NCBI GenBank assembly: GCA_003242885.1
Contig: QKMZ01000015.1
Coordinates: forward strand, 395,568 to 459,567
DNA: 64,000 bases
Reading direction: 5' to 3'
Source of the DNA: Candidatus Melainabacteria bacterium
GTDB taxonomy: Bacteria; Cyanobacteriota; Vampirovibrionia; Obscuribacterales; Obscuribacteraceae
Position 1 is the first letter of the stretch. Every line of letters starts with the position of its first letter. A program made the position numbers and the translations under genes. The notes beneath the pieces are model-generated. The model did no database searches. It was not told the origin of the DNA and saw nothing but the letters and a program-made list of their open reading frames with translations. Below, piece by piece: positions 50,363 through 59,092 of this stretch.

Positions 50363-50930
50363 GATTGCGCAGGCTGGTGGCAACAGAGTGCATGTATGCG
50401 AGATCCGAATACAGCCTCGTAAGCATGATGCCGCCCTCGAGCGTTGCGATGAATGATCTGGCTACTTGTTGGGCATCTGTCGATGGTTTGATATCACCTT
50501 CGCTGATGCCATTCTCGACCAATTTTTCTACTGTTGCTAAGACTGTATCCATCGCCTTTTGGACACGGATTTTCATCTCAGGATGCCCATCGTCGCACTC
50601 TACTGCGCTGTTTAACAGTGGACAGCCCCCAGCAACTGGCGGGTCAGATGCGACACTCATGAATGCATCTACAAATGCCATTAGTTTGTCGATTGCCCTC
50701 TCTCTCTTATTTAGATGGCGCGCGACTTCGGCAGAGCTTACTTGAAATGCGAAATCAAATGCCTCGAGAGCCAGTTGGTCTTTGCTCGGAAAGTGGTTGT
50801 AAATTCCTCCCTTTTCCAAACCTGTGGCGTTCATCACATCGGACATGGACGCGCCAAAGTACCCACGGCTGTTGAATAGAGCCGCCGCTTTACCCAAGAT
50901 CATGTCACGAGTGACTTTACCTTTGCCCAT
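50334..50930 (-). CDS. TetR-family transcriptional repressor
   Basis: 198 residues from the ATG at 50930. The N-terminal helix-turn-helix is textbook TetR: ILGKAAALFNSRGYFGASMSDVMNATGLEKGGIYNHFPSKDQLALEAF. The C-terminal ligand domain contains GGCPLLNSAVE, as in the LmrA/YxaF-like TetR group (C-terminal domain TetR_C_13-like), which responds to small electrophiles or flavonoid-like ligands in known cases. A matching palindrome lies 17 bp upstream (50947-50958), so autoregulation is likely. The final codons run into a tandem repeat array. Confidence 0.93.
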   Translation of the reverse strand: MGKGKVTRDMILGKAAALFNSRGYFGASMSDVMNATGLEKGGIYNHFPSKDQLALEAFDFAFQVSSAEVARHLNKRERAIDKLMAFVDAFMSVASDPPVAGGCPLLNSAVECDDGHPEMKIRVQKAMDTVLATVEKLVENGISEGDIKPSTDAQQVARSFIATLEGGIMLTRLYSDLAYMHSVATSLRNQIKAIQISS

Positions 50931-50946
50931 ATTTCCAAAAAAAACG

Positions 50947-50958
50947 GACCGAACGGTC
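50947..50958. promoter_or_regulatory. TetR operator
   Basis: GACCG-AA-CGGTC is a perfect inverted repeat located between the beta-amylase stop codon (51007) and the TetR start (50930). The GACCGnnCGGTC pattern is common for TetR regulators of the YxaF/NemR type. A second half site (CCGGTC) lies at 50972-50977. Confidence 0.7.
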
Positions 50959-51006
50959 TGAAATATACTCCCCGGTCTTGTGTCTGTCAAGCAAATCCGC
51001 AAAACG

Positions 51007-53922
51007 TTATTGGGCTTGCTTTGCCGTCTCTGAGGGGGCTGGACGAACACGCGCCAGGATTTCGGCAAACTGCTGTCGAGCCACTTCACTTGCCAAAACA
51101 TCAGACATGCGCAAGAAAGTCAGCCCGTTGTAGAAGCCGTCATTGGGGTTGTCTCCCCATCCTTTTAGGAGATGAGCCATTCTTTCCCAGGCGGCTTTAT
51201 CGTAAAGGGTTCCGGCCAGGGCGTTTTCACCTTTGATAATCAAACCTTGATTGTTGGCTTCCTTGCCGACCCACTTTGCCAATGAGTTCGGCAGCGACTG
51301 GGCGATTGCGCCGTCCTGTCCGTCAGGCAGTTCGAGAGCCGTGAAATGCGGCACGACGCGGGAGAATGGGCTCTTGGTCTGGAGGTCTTTGAATACACTG
51401 AGCAGTGGTCGGTAACCGTAGCCGCCAGCCTCATTCCAGTCTTCTTTTCCAGTCGAAATGAGTCCAGCGGAGAGTTCTGCTTGCCGCCCAGTGAAGACGA
51501 TATTACCGTTTTCCCAATAACCCATACGCCAGTGTACTCCTGGGATCTTCGCCCCCAGGTCGATACCGGCGAAGGCAGAACCTTTGGAGCCAAACACGTC
51601 GAGAGCGGAAGAAAGTACCTGGTTTCCGTGCTGTTGCAGCGACTTGCTGTACCAATCAAAGAAGTCTTTGCCGTATTGCGTGTTACGGTAATCACCGCTT
51701 GCATAGAAGTCCTCTGCATTTTTCGGCGGTTCAATCGCCGTGCCATACTTCTCTCCCCATGCTTGTTTCGCTGCTTCTTCTGAGCCGTATTTTTCAATTG
51801 CGAATGTTTTCAACGACTCACGGGCGAGGTCAGAGTAGGCCTGCAGCGCGCCCCTTGTCGGCCAGCCGCTGCCTTGATCATGGTAGTTGTATGACGGATA
51901 CCGCAGCTCGCCTGCAGGTCCGAGGCTGACGTTGATTTCGGCGATGATCGGGGCTTTTCCGGCAAAGTGATTTTGGAATTCGGTAAACACGTTGCGGTAA
52001 AACGGCAGAGCATGCTTCGTTGCCCAGAAGTCCACATACTCGCTGCTTACGTTGCCCTGTTCGCTCTTGAACTTGCCCGCATCCGGATTGGACGAACCGA
52101 TGCTCGATTGGAGTTTGCTCCAGATCCACATCGGAATCGGAACGTTGGCTGTATCTCCAACGTTGCCTCCGCATTCGTGCAATGACAAAATCGGCACCCA
52201 TTTAAGTCCTTGCGATGCGATTTTTGATGAGAGAATGTCGTAATACTTGAATTGAAATTGTCCCGGCTTCGGCTCGACGGCGCCCCACCAGACATCTGTG
52301 CTCACTGCGTCGGCGCTAAGTTTTTTTGCTCTAGCTAATTCGCCGTCATAGTTATTCCATGCGTCTTTGTATTTCGGATTTTCAGGGTCATGCACGCTGC
52401 CGATTTCGAGCGGACCCATCACGTTCATAGTGATCATGTGTCCGTCGAGGCGGACGATTTTGCCGATGGGATTGTAGTTACGGTGCTCCCAAGGGGTCTT
52501 GCCTGTAGCGAGTTTCAGCCTTCCGGCTTCGCTTGTTTCGAGCCAAATTGTCCCTTTGGCTGTTGGAAAAACATGCTTGGCTCGCTCGGCTGCGGTAAGT
52601 TTCTCCGGAAAGCAAGTGGCGAGAATATCGGCGGCATTAGCCGCGGGACGAATTCCCGGTTGTCCTTCTCCAAATCTTTGTACGAAGAGGCTCTTTATGT
52701 CTCCAAATTTTTCAACACCAAGTACTCTTTTCACTTCCCTGACATTGAGAGTCGCTGCTCCCTCGTGTCTGGCCGTGAACTTGTCCAGCGCTTCCTTTCC
52801 GTCCACTACGACGAACTCACGAGCCTGCGTGGTGCGTCCAATGTGCCAACGCTCCAACGTGTTAGAAACCTTCTCTGCTGGCTTGGCGAGCATTCTTTCG
52901 ACGCTTGCATGTGCTTGGGTGGAGGAGAATTTTAGACCTGCGCCGGCTCCGAGTACGCCTACGCCGCCATCGATCATGCCTTTCTGCACAACCTTCGTCC
53001 AGTCAATCGGTTTGCCTTCAGCCTGCTGGCGCATGATTTCGCCACTGCCGCCGTTAACCATTCCGAAGCTGCCGCCCATGACCATGCCAGATGCCAGCGG
53101 ATTTTGGACCAGGCGCCCACCCATGGCTTTGTTGACGCCCGAAAAGGCACCTTCAGCAGCGCCAAAAACAGCGGCGTCGAAAAGCCATGCTTGAGGATTG
53201 ATCGTCTCTGCCTTGAGGCGATCGGCTGTTTTCAGCGGGTCGGTAAATGTTTGGCGATCGAAGACTATATCGGCATCACGAGCGGCTATGCCCATGAAGA
53301 CGCCTTTGGTTGGGGCAAAGCTGTAGTTGCGAGACACAGCCCCAAAGAGCATTTTGATCGATTGTCCTTTGACCGCACCCAGTGTGAAATCGGCGGCTCG
53401 CTGCATGGGCGTGTCATCCGGACTGGCTTTGTCCAGTCCGTAAGTGACAAGTGTGGTCGCAACACCAATTTTGCCGCGCGAGAAGAGCGCCGCGGTCTTT
53501 AAAAACTCAGTGCCAAGATGGTCATATTCCTTGCGTTGCGCCTCGTCTTTGACCGCAAACGAAAGAGCGCCGTCGACGGCATTTTCCAGATAGCTGTGCC
53601 TGTCTTTTGGTGCCGGATTTGCCTTGGTGTAGAGGTCTGACGCTTCGGCTAAATGCGCATACATGATGGCAGAAACAGTCTGATTAGCCGCGTCCAGCGC
53701 TTGATTCTGCGCCCCTTCCGGGGGCTGATTTTGCTCGACTGTCTTACCCTTTGCGGGCAGAATCTCAGGCATTATTGTTTCGCGCGACAAGAGAGAAACG
53801 GATTCTCTTATGTAAGTGTTTTTCCCTTCAGATCTCAATGGGGAAAGTCCCAAAAGCAAGCCTAATGCTATGGGAAAGATACGCGCGCCATTTAATCTAA
53901 GGCGAACTCGATGTCGACTCAT
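51007..53922 (-). CDS. Beta-amylase (GH14) fused to an unknown N-terminal region
   Basis: 971 residues from the ATG at 53922, 6 bp after the upstream gene. A membrane signal (about 14-30) leads to an unknown region (about 75-480) containing glycine-rich hydrophobic hairpins (AADFTLGAVKGQSIKMLFGA, FDAAVFGAAEGAFSG, SGMVMGGSFGMVNGGSGEI, GGVGVLGAGAGL). Residues about 488-940 are GH14: STDVWWGAVEPKPGQ, LHECGGNVGD (581-590), catalytic Glu672 in GPAGELRYPSY, IPGVHWRMGYW and the second catalytic Glu864 in FTALELPDGQD. GH14 removes maltose from the non-reducing ends of alpha-1,4-glucans. The N-terminal fusion, twice as long as typical additions, is not a carbohydrate-binding module I recognise. Confidence 0.9.
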   Translation of the reverse strand: MSRHRVRLRLNGARIFPIALGLLLGLSPLRSEGKNTYIRESVSLLSRETIMPEILPAKGKTVEQNQPPEGAQNQALDAANQTVSAIMYAHLAEASDLYTKANPAPKDRHSYLENAVDGALSFAVKDEAQRKEYDHLGTEFLKTAALFSRGKIGVATTLVTYGLDKASPDDTPMQRAADFTLGAVKGQSIKMLFGAVSRNYSFAPTKGVFMGIAARDADIVFDRQTFTDPLKTADRLKAETINPQAWLFDAAVFGAAEGAFSGVNKAMGGRLVQNPLASGMVMGGSFGMVNGGSGEIMRQQAEGKPIDWTKVVQKGMIDGGVGVLGAGAGLKFSSTQAHASVERMLAKPAEKVSNTLERWHIGRTTQAREFVVVDGKEALDKFTARHEGAATLNVREVKRVLGVEKFGDIKSLFVQRFGEGQPGIRPAANAADILATCFPEKLTAAERAKHVFPTAKGTIWLETSEAGRLKLATGKTPWEHRNYNPIGKIVRLDGHMITMNVMGPLEIGSVHDPENPKYKDAWNNYDGELARAKKLSADAVSTDVWWGAVEPKPGQFQFKYYDILSSKIASQGLKWVPILSLHECGGNVGDTANVPIPMWIWSKLQSSIGSSNPDAGKFKSEQGNVSSEYVDFWATKHALPFYRNVFTEFQNHFAGKAPIIAEINVSLGPAGELRYPSYNYHDQGSGWPTRGALQAYSDLARESLKTFAIEKYGSEEAAKQAWGEKYGTAIEPPKNAEDFYASGDYRNTQYGKDFFDWYSKSLQQHGNQVLSSALDVFGSKGSAFAGIDLGAKIPGVHWRMGYWENGNIVFTGRQAELSAGLISTGKEDWNEAGGYGYRPLLSVFKDLQTKSPFSRVVPHFTALELPDGQDGAIAQSLPNSLAKWVGKEANNQGLIIKGENALAGTLYDKAAWERMAHLLKGWGDNPNDGFYNGLTFLRMSDVLASEVARQQFAEILARVRPAPSETAKQAQ

Positions 53923-53927
53923 GGCTC

Positions 53928-55160
53928 TTATGTTTCTTTGAGCGGGTCGTATTCGTCTGCGGACAACCCGAAGGTCCAGGCAACGCCCTCGCGAGCTGTT
54001 TTGGTTTCGGGAGGGACGCGCAAGAAATAGTTGTTGTAAGTGCCGTCCGGCTCGGGAGTTGAATTGACTACATGCACAATCACTATGTCTTCGTGATTGT
54101 CGCCGAAGTGCTGACGATACAGAACCCCGCACTTGTCTTGCTGCACTACTTGCGCGCCAGAGTCTTTGATAAAGGCTTCTAAACCGTACATCTCAAGCAT
54201 CATTCGACGAATCTCGACGTTTGGCTCATAAAAAATAAGCGTTACGTCTTTCTTGATACCAAACTCTAAGAACCGCTCAGGAACGAAGGTTCCGTGCCAT
54301 GCAAAAGTTTCCCACCCGTCTTGATATTTTAGTGCGCCGCCAATGGTATTGTGCAAAAGCCCCTCGCGATCCACGCTGACGCGATTTGGTCTGTCGATCA
54401 TCAAGCACACATCTTCAAACGGCCACCATGTGTGCCCGAAGCGCGCAAGATGGAAATACGGCATGATTTCCGGCACTCGGAAGCCTGCCGCACCTGTTAT
54501 GTCGTAAAAGGGCAACTCAGCGTCTAAGTTGCCAAATCCGGCAATGGCAAATTGTCCCATCGCAGTAATTGCTAATCCACTGGTTAGCGGACGGTCGTCG
54601 AATTCTTCGAACGGCTTGGTGTATTCTTCAGGCAAAACATAGGTCAGCTTGTTTATCAACATGCTGAGAAGTGCTGGTGGTGCTAATTGACCCCAAACAA
54701 GCTCAAGGTTGATATTCTCCACGCCGGGGCCGACGTGCCCGACAAAACTAGCAAGAACGGCCTGACGTATTTGATGCGGCAGGGTTGAGAACGAACGCCT
54801 CAGTGCCGGCGTCAGTTTGTTTTGGATTGTCGTCCACCACTGCTTGTCGCCCTTGTCCTCGATCAGTTTCCAGAGTTTTGCACTGCATTGGTTTCTGAAG
54901 TTGGTGACTACCTGCTTGTGAACACTGTTAGTACCCTTTGAGACCAATGCAGCCGAAACGGCACCGTGAAACGGCGAATCGAACCACACGAAATAGCGTG
55001 GGGGTTTTAAGCCGGCGTTTGAGTATATGCTACAGACTGCTTCTTCTGCCTTGCGCCGGTCGCAAGGCGAAATATTAAACGCCACCGCCTTGGAGCGTTC
55101 TACGACTTTCTTTACCGCTTCATCAGCGTTCTGACCAACTTCGAATTGGGTCGAGGACAT
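53928..55160 (-). CDS. DUF6745-like protein
   Basis: 410 residues, cytoplasmic. The C-terminal third matches the DUF6745 pattern as I recall it: GLLHNTIGGALKYQDGWETFAWHGTFVPE, then RRMMLEMYGLEAFIKDSGAQVV, IVIVHVVNSTPEPDGTYNNYFLRVPP and TAREGVAWTFGLSADEY. The N-terminal part is helical with a Trp-rich patch. It is 2 bp from the small gene at 55163 and 5 bp from the beta-amylase, so all three probably share one mRNA. Function unknown; naming rests on motif memory, not a search. Confidence 0.72.
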   Translation of the reverse strand: MSSTQFEVGQNADEAVKKVVERSKAVAFNISPCDRRKAEEAVCSIYSNAGLKPPRYFVWFDSPFHGAVSAALVSKGTNSVHKQVVTNFRNQCSAKLWKLIEDKGDKQWWTTIQNKLTPALRRSFSTLPHQIRQAVLASFVGHVGPGVENINLELVWGQLAPPALLSMLINKLTYVLPEEYTKPFEEFDDRPLTSGLAITAMGQFAIAGFGNLDAELPFYDITGAAGFRVPEIMPYFHLARFGHTWWPFEDVCLMIDRPNRVSVDREGLLHNTIGGALKYQDGWETFAWHGTFVPERFLEFGIKKDVTLIFYEPNVEIRRMMLEMYGLEAFIKDSGAQVVQQDKCGVLYRQHFGDNHEDIVIVHVVNSTPEPDGTYNNYFLRVPPETKTAREGVAWTFGLSADEYDPLKET

Positions 55161-55162
55161 AC

Positions 55163-55471
55163 TTAGTCGACTACGAGCCTTGTAGAGCCAGGGACGTATT
55201 CGCGCTGCTGAACAACTCTATATATTCCAGGTTTGAGCGTGATGGCGCTGTGCTCTTCATGAACCAATATGGCGCCGTCAAGAGCTTCGATGAACCTCTC
55301 TGCTCCATGCTGATACAGCTTTGCAAAACGGGCATCTATGGCGTGAGCGTGTCCTGTGGTTTCGCCCCACGCCAGAACAATTCTTTGTTCGACCGGCTTC
55401 CTCTGGGCGTTTTTTGGCAAAGTCTGAACTCTCGCCAACAACACGTCTCCCTGTCTGTAGGTTTCAACCAT
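55163..55471 (-). CDS. Small beta-rich protein paired with DUF6745
   Basis: 102 residues from the ATG at 55471. The sequence is strand-rich: YRQGDVLLARVQTLP, RIVLAWGETTGHAHAIDA, AILVHEEHSAITLKPGIYRVVQQREYVP. Conserved-looking histidines (TGHAHAI, VHEEHSAI) could bind a metal. Similar short proteins with QGDVLL, GEATGHAHA and HEEH-type motifs accompany DUF6745 genes in other genomes as I recall. No signal peptide. Function unknown. Confidence 0.72.
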   Translation of the reverse strand: MVETYRQGDVLLARVQTLPKNAQRKPVEQRIVLAWGETTGHAHAIDARFAKLYQHGAERFIEALDGAILVHEEHSAITLKPGIYRVVQQREYVPGSTRLVVD

Positions 55472-55633
55472 GTTACTTCTCCGTTCGGGCAAAGGGCGCC
55501 TCAGCGTTCTTATACCCATTTACTCATATTTTGATGTGTTTTGGGGCAGCAGCCCGGTTTTCAACAGGTTCGTTCAATGCAAGTTGTACCTGGCTACGGT
55601 AAACTTTGCAGGTTCAGAAAAAGGGGAATTCAA

Positions 55634-56926
55634 ATGAGATTAGGGGCCTTTGGAAGCGCATTCTTTGCATTGAGTTTGTTGGCTGGTTCATTCGTACAAG
55701 TAAATCAGCAATGCTTGGCTGCTACCACCCATGGTGCACGCACATCAACCAGTGAAGAGTCCGCACCAGTTTCTGTAGAGCCTACACCCTCTCACTTTTC
55801 TAATAAGGCCACCGCGCCCTGTGATTGGACGCCGATGATGGTCCTTCCCGTCAGCGCTCCTCGACTATTCCGCGGCAGTGATGATCTCTACAATCTGGTG
55901 TATGAGGTCCACTTGATCAATTACAATGCTGCGCCCTCAAAGATTTTGAGCTTCGAAATTCTCGACAATAACGGTCGAGTTCTGAAGTCGTATTCGCCTG
56001 CAGAACTCAAAAAGGTTACCCTCAATTTGCGAGACTCGAAGTCTGGAAAGTCTAAGGATGAGAAAGGCAACTCGTTTGCAGCTGGCGCTTCCGGCATTCT
56101 CTGGCTGAATCTCGAATTTAAAGATAAGGAAAGCGCTCCCAAAGAATTGGTGCATAAAATTGTCGTAGAAACCGACTTTGCCGGCAAAACGCGGCGATTT
56201 GAAAATGCTCATTACAAGCTTAAGGTGGAAGAGAAATCACCAGTCGTTGTTGGTCCACCACTCAAGGGCGGACGTTGGTACGTGGCAGGCGGATATGCCG
56301 GTGATTTCGGCCACAGACGTTCTTTGTTTCCGCAGGGCAACCGACTTGTAGCGGCTCAACGATATGCTATCGACTGGCTGCTAATGACTAATGACGATCA
56401 TGTCTTCAATGGCGACGGAAAAGAGTGTTCGCAATATCCTGGTTATGGCAAACCTATCATATCTGTTGCTGATGGCACCGTCGTTGGTGTCGTCGACAAG
56501 TTCGAAGATCAAGTGCCAAATCACGCTAAAGGTGACCAGCTTGCCTTTTATCCGGGGGGCAACACAGCTGTAGTCGACATTGGTGATGGCAATTACGCCT
56601 TCTATGCTCATATGAAGCCGGGCAGCATAAAAGTCAAGGAAGGTCAGAAAGTAAAACGCGGTGAGGTGATCGGATTGCTCGGCAGCTCTGGCAACTCGAC
56701 CGCGCCGCACTTGCACTTTCACGTCATGGATGGTCCCTCGATTCTTGGCTCTCAGGGCGTACCCTATGTCTTCGATAACTTTTCTGTGAAAGGCATCGCC
56801 AATGAAGACCAAACGATCAAATCGATGGACAAAGATGGCCGCGCACCTGTCGTTAAGTCGAAATTCGATGGGAAGCATTCCGGTGAGCTGCCGCGCGAAG
56901 GCATGCTGATCGTTTTTCCAGAATAG
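55634..56926 (+). CDS. Secreted M23-family peptidase
   Basis: 430 residues from the ATG at 55634. Signal peptide about 1-30. Residues about 55-210 form a beta-rich domain (LYNLVYEVHLINYNAAPSKIL). The M23/LytM domain covers about 225-400: QRYAIDWLL holds the zinc Asp, GKPIISVADGTVVGVVD and GNYAFYAHMKPGSIKVKEGQKVKRGEVIGLLGSSGNSTAPHLHFHVMDG include the lysostaphin-type core, with HLHFH at 359-363. The first zinc His of the usual HxxxD pair appears as Gln/Arg here, a subfamily trait or loss of activity. Likely acts on cell-wall peptides. Confidence 0.88.
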   Translation: MRLGAFGSAFFALSLLAGSFVQVNQQCLAATTHGARTSTSEESAPVSVEPTPSHFSNKATAPCDWTPMMVLPVSAPRLFRGSDDLYNLVYEVHLINYNAAPSKILSFEILDNNGRVLKSYSPAELKKVTLNLRDSKSGKSKDEKGNSFAAGASGILWLNLEFKDKESAPKELVHKIVVETDFAGKTRRFENAHYKLKVEEKSPVVVGPPLKGGRWYVAGGYAGDFGHRRSLFPQGNRLVAAQRYAIDWLLMTNDDHVFNGDGKECSQYPGYGKPIISVADGTVVGVVDKFEDQVPNHAKGDQLAFYPGGNTAVVDIGDGNYAFYAHMKPGSIKVKEGQKVKRGEVIGLLGSSGNSTAPHLHFHVMDGPSILGSQGVPYVFDNFSVKGIANEDQTIKSMDKDGRAPVVKSKFDGKHSGELPREGMLIVFPE

Positions 56927-56936
56927 TAATTGTGGA

Positions 56937-56957
56937 GGGCGATGCCATGCATCGCCC
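56937..56957. repeat. REP-like palindrome
   Basis: GGGCGATGC-CAT-GCATCGCCC is a perfect 9-bp inverted repeat with a 3-nt centre, just after the M23 gene stop codon. It shares its GATGC...GCATCGCCC arms with the copy at 49618-49638 and could stabilise or end the M23 transcript. Confidence 0.65.
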
Positions 56958-57062
56958 GGTATCGTAATTAGTGTTTGATCCGCTAACCCTCATGGTGTTG
57001 TCCCTACAAGGAAAGATGTTGCGCGAAACACAAAGTGTTTGGAACGGGAGGTTTTACCGTTA

Positions 57063-58178
57063 ATGTCTAAAAGACGTCGTACGAAGCGCAAGCCGCGGCT
57101 GTCGCATTTGCCTCCAGGGACGGCGCCCGGCACTTTGATTTCTGCACCGGATGCGGTGAAAACGACGCTACACATAATCGCTTATGGACCAGACGGTCTG
57201 GAAGAGAAAGAACTGAAAGACGCCAGCGAAATCCGCCAGTTCATCGGCAAATGGCCCGTTATCTGGCTAAATGTTGAGGGGCTCGGTAGCGCCGATGTCG
57301 TTAAGGAAGTCGGAGAGATTTTCAACATTCACCACCTCGCTCTCGAGGATGTCCTCAACGTGCATGAGCGGGCCAAGATTGAACGCTACAACGACGATCT
57401 TTTTCTTGTCATGCATATGATGGAACTAAAAGATCACCTAGAACACGAGCAATTGAGCGTCTTTAGTGGCAAGCATTTCGCAGTCACATTCCAGGAAGGA
57501 CCGATCGATACTCTTGACCCTGCGCGTGAGCGGATACGAAAAAATCAAGGTCATATTCGCAAATTGGGTTCGGACTACCTCATTTACTCAATTATTGATT
57601 CTGTTCTCGATAATTATTTCCCGATTTTGGAAACATACGGAGAGCTGCTAGACAAGCTTGAGGACGAGATAATCACTAAGCCGAGCCATGAAGTGGTCGC
57701 CAATGTGCATGGCGTAAAAAGAGAGCTGCTCACGCTGCGTCGCGCTGTTTGGCCGTTGCGTGAAGCGATAAACTCACTGATTCGCGATATGGAAGTGACG
57801 TTCTCTGAGGAAACCCGAATTCATTTGCGAGATTGTTATGACCACGCAGTTCGCATCATCGACTTTATCGAAACCTACAGAGAGTTAGCAGCAGACTTGA
57901 TGGACGTGTATCTCTCGAGTTTGAGCAATCGTATGAACGAAGTGATGAAAGTGCTCACGATTATCACTACTTTGTTTGTGCCACCAACTCTTATCGCTGG
58001 TATTTACGGCATGAACTTCAACACCGAAGTGTCGCCATACAATATGCCAGAACTTAACTGGTTTTTCGGATATCCGTTTGCTCTATTTCTGATGCTCTCC
58101 CTCACTTTGGGGGTCGTGATTCTTCTCTGGTACAAAGGCTGGCTTGGTGTTTTGAGCAGAAAAAGCAGCGAGAATTAA
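57063..58178 (+). CDS. corA: CorA-type magnesium/cobalt transporter
   Basis: 371 residues from the ATG at 57063; a TTG eight codons upstream is possible. The soluble N-terminal domain (IWLNVEGLGSADVVKEVGEIFNIHHLALEDVLN, MMELKDHLEHEQLSVFSGKHFAVTFQE) precedes a long helix and two C-terminal membrane helices. The signature GIYGMNFN (the GMN filter) lies at the first of these. The basic N-terminus (SKRRRTKRKPRL) is longer than usual. CorA pentamers import Mg2+ and related cations across the inner membrane. Confidence 0.93.
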   Translation: MSKRRRTKRKPRLSHLPPGTAPGTLISAPDAVKTTLHIIAYGPDGLEEKELKDASEIRQFIGKWPVIWLNVEGLGSADVVKEVGEIFNIHHLALEDVLNVHERAKIERYNDDLFLVMHMMELKDHLEHEQLSVFSGKHFAVTFQEGPIDTLDPARERIRKNQGHIRKLGSDYLIYSIIDSVLDNYFPILETYGELLDKLEDEIITKPSHEVVANVHGVKRELLTLRRAVWPLREAINSLIRDMEVTFSEETRIHLRDCYDHAVRIIDFIETYRELAADLMDVYLSSLSNRMNEVMKVLTIITTLFVPPTLIAGIYGMNFNTEVSPYNMPELNWFFGYPFALFLMLSLTLGVVILLWYKGWLGVLSRKSSEN

Positions 58179-58352
58179 AATTTAGCACCTGCTGCTTGTT
58201 TCGATTTTCTTTCGATTTTTCTGCTTATCTTTCGAACGACTTTCACCGTTGCTTTCAATTTGCTGTTGCGGAAGCGAGCATTGCAACTAGCTTTCATGCG
58301 TTTGCGCTACAGTGCGGTTTCTGATAGGCTGGGACTAAGGAGGTTGCATCTG

Positions 58353-58682
58353 ATGAGAAATCGCAATGCAATCATTAGCTTAATCGCGGCGATTCTGTTG
58401 CTGGGGCTGATTTTTATCGAGCCACAACGACTGCACGCTGGTGATCGGAAATTCACTCACTATGAGGGTCTTTACTGCAGTGTGGCCGTCAGTTCGACCG
58501 TCACGTTGGCAGAATCGAAGCCTCCTAGAGTTGATTCGTTCGATGCTTCCGCACTTCTAAATGTTGTCTTCTCGGAAATTTTGCTTCATCCGAGTCTCGC
58601 CGAGTGCTTTATGCCAGAGAGCAAAGCGCTATGCTTCGTGCCTCAGCCGTTGTGGCTTTTGAACAGGTCGCTTTTGATTTAA
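58353..58682 (+). CDS. Small secreted or membrane hypothetical protein
   Basis: 109 residues from the ATG at 58353, which has a strong aaggagg RBS. An N-terminal hydrophobic segment (AIISLIAAILLLGLIFIE) is a signal peptide or anchor. The rest has three cysteines (GLYCSVAV, LAECFMPESKALCFVP) and a hydrophobic end. No family recognised. Confidence 0.6.
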   Translation: MRNRNAIISLIAAILLLGLIFIEPQRLHAGDRKFTHYEGLYCSVAVSSTVTLAESKPPRVDSFDASALLNVVFSEILLHPSLAECFMPESKALCFVPQPLWLLNRSLLI

Positions 58683-58831
58683 AACTTCAATATTGACTCG
58701 AAGCTTTCTCGCTGATCTCGATTTGATCAACGAAAGTTTTGCATATCAACATAACGCATTTACACCCTTTCGCATCACCTCGGTGATCGCGTTGTGGATG
58801 CAGCTTTGCACAATCTTTAGAGGTTTTATTT

Positions 58832-59044
58832 ATGAGCGAATTCAAAATGTTAGGTATTGCATTCTCCATGATGATCATTTTCAGCGTAGCTGCTGCTTAT
58901 GTCATGCAGTCGATGAATGCAACACCGGTCGCGCTGTTGAGTGTCACAACAATTGCCGCCCTGATCTCTTACATCTGCGTCTGTCTTTATCTAATGCCAC
59001 GCGTCAGATTGTCTGCCCGCGCTGATGGTGAGCCTGATGCTTAA
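58832..59044 (+). CDS. Small two-helix membrane protein
   Basis: 70 residues with two hydrophobic helices (MLGIAFSMMIIFSVAAAYVM; VALLSVTTIAALISYICVCLYLM) and a short basic-then-acidic tail. The start has an agagg RBS. It precedes the repeat protein at 59093 by 48 bp and may share its transcript. Function unknown. Confidence 0.65.
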   Translation: MSEFKMLGIAFSMMIIFSVAAAYVMQSMNATPVALLSVTTIAALISYICVCLYLMPRVRLSARADGEPDA

Positions 59045-59092
59045 TAGCAAAAGTTCTTGGCGATGTAATTTATCCGAAAGGAGGAATCCATT

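Noticed and set aside
54100..54132. An upstream start extending the beta-amylase by 70 residues into the DUF6745-like gene
   Set aside because: The extra residues are Arg-rich shadow sequence of the upstream gene; the ATG at 53922 begins a proper signal segment.
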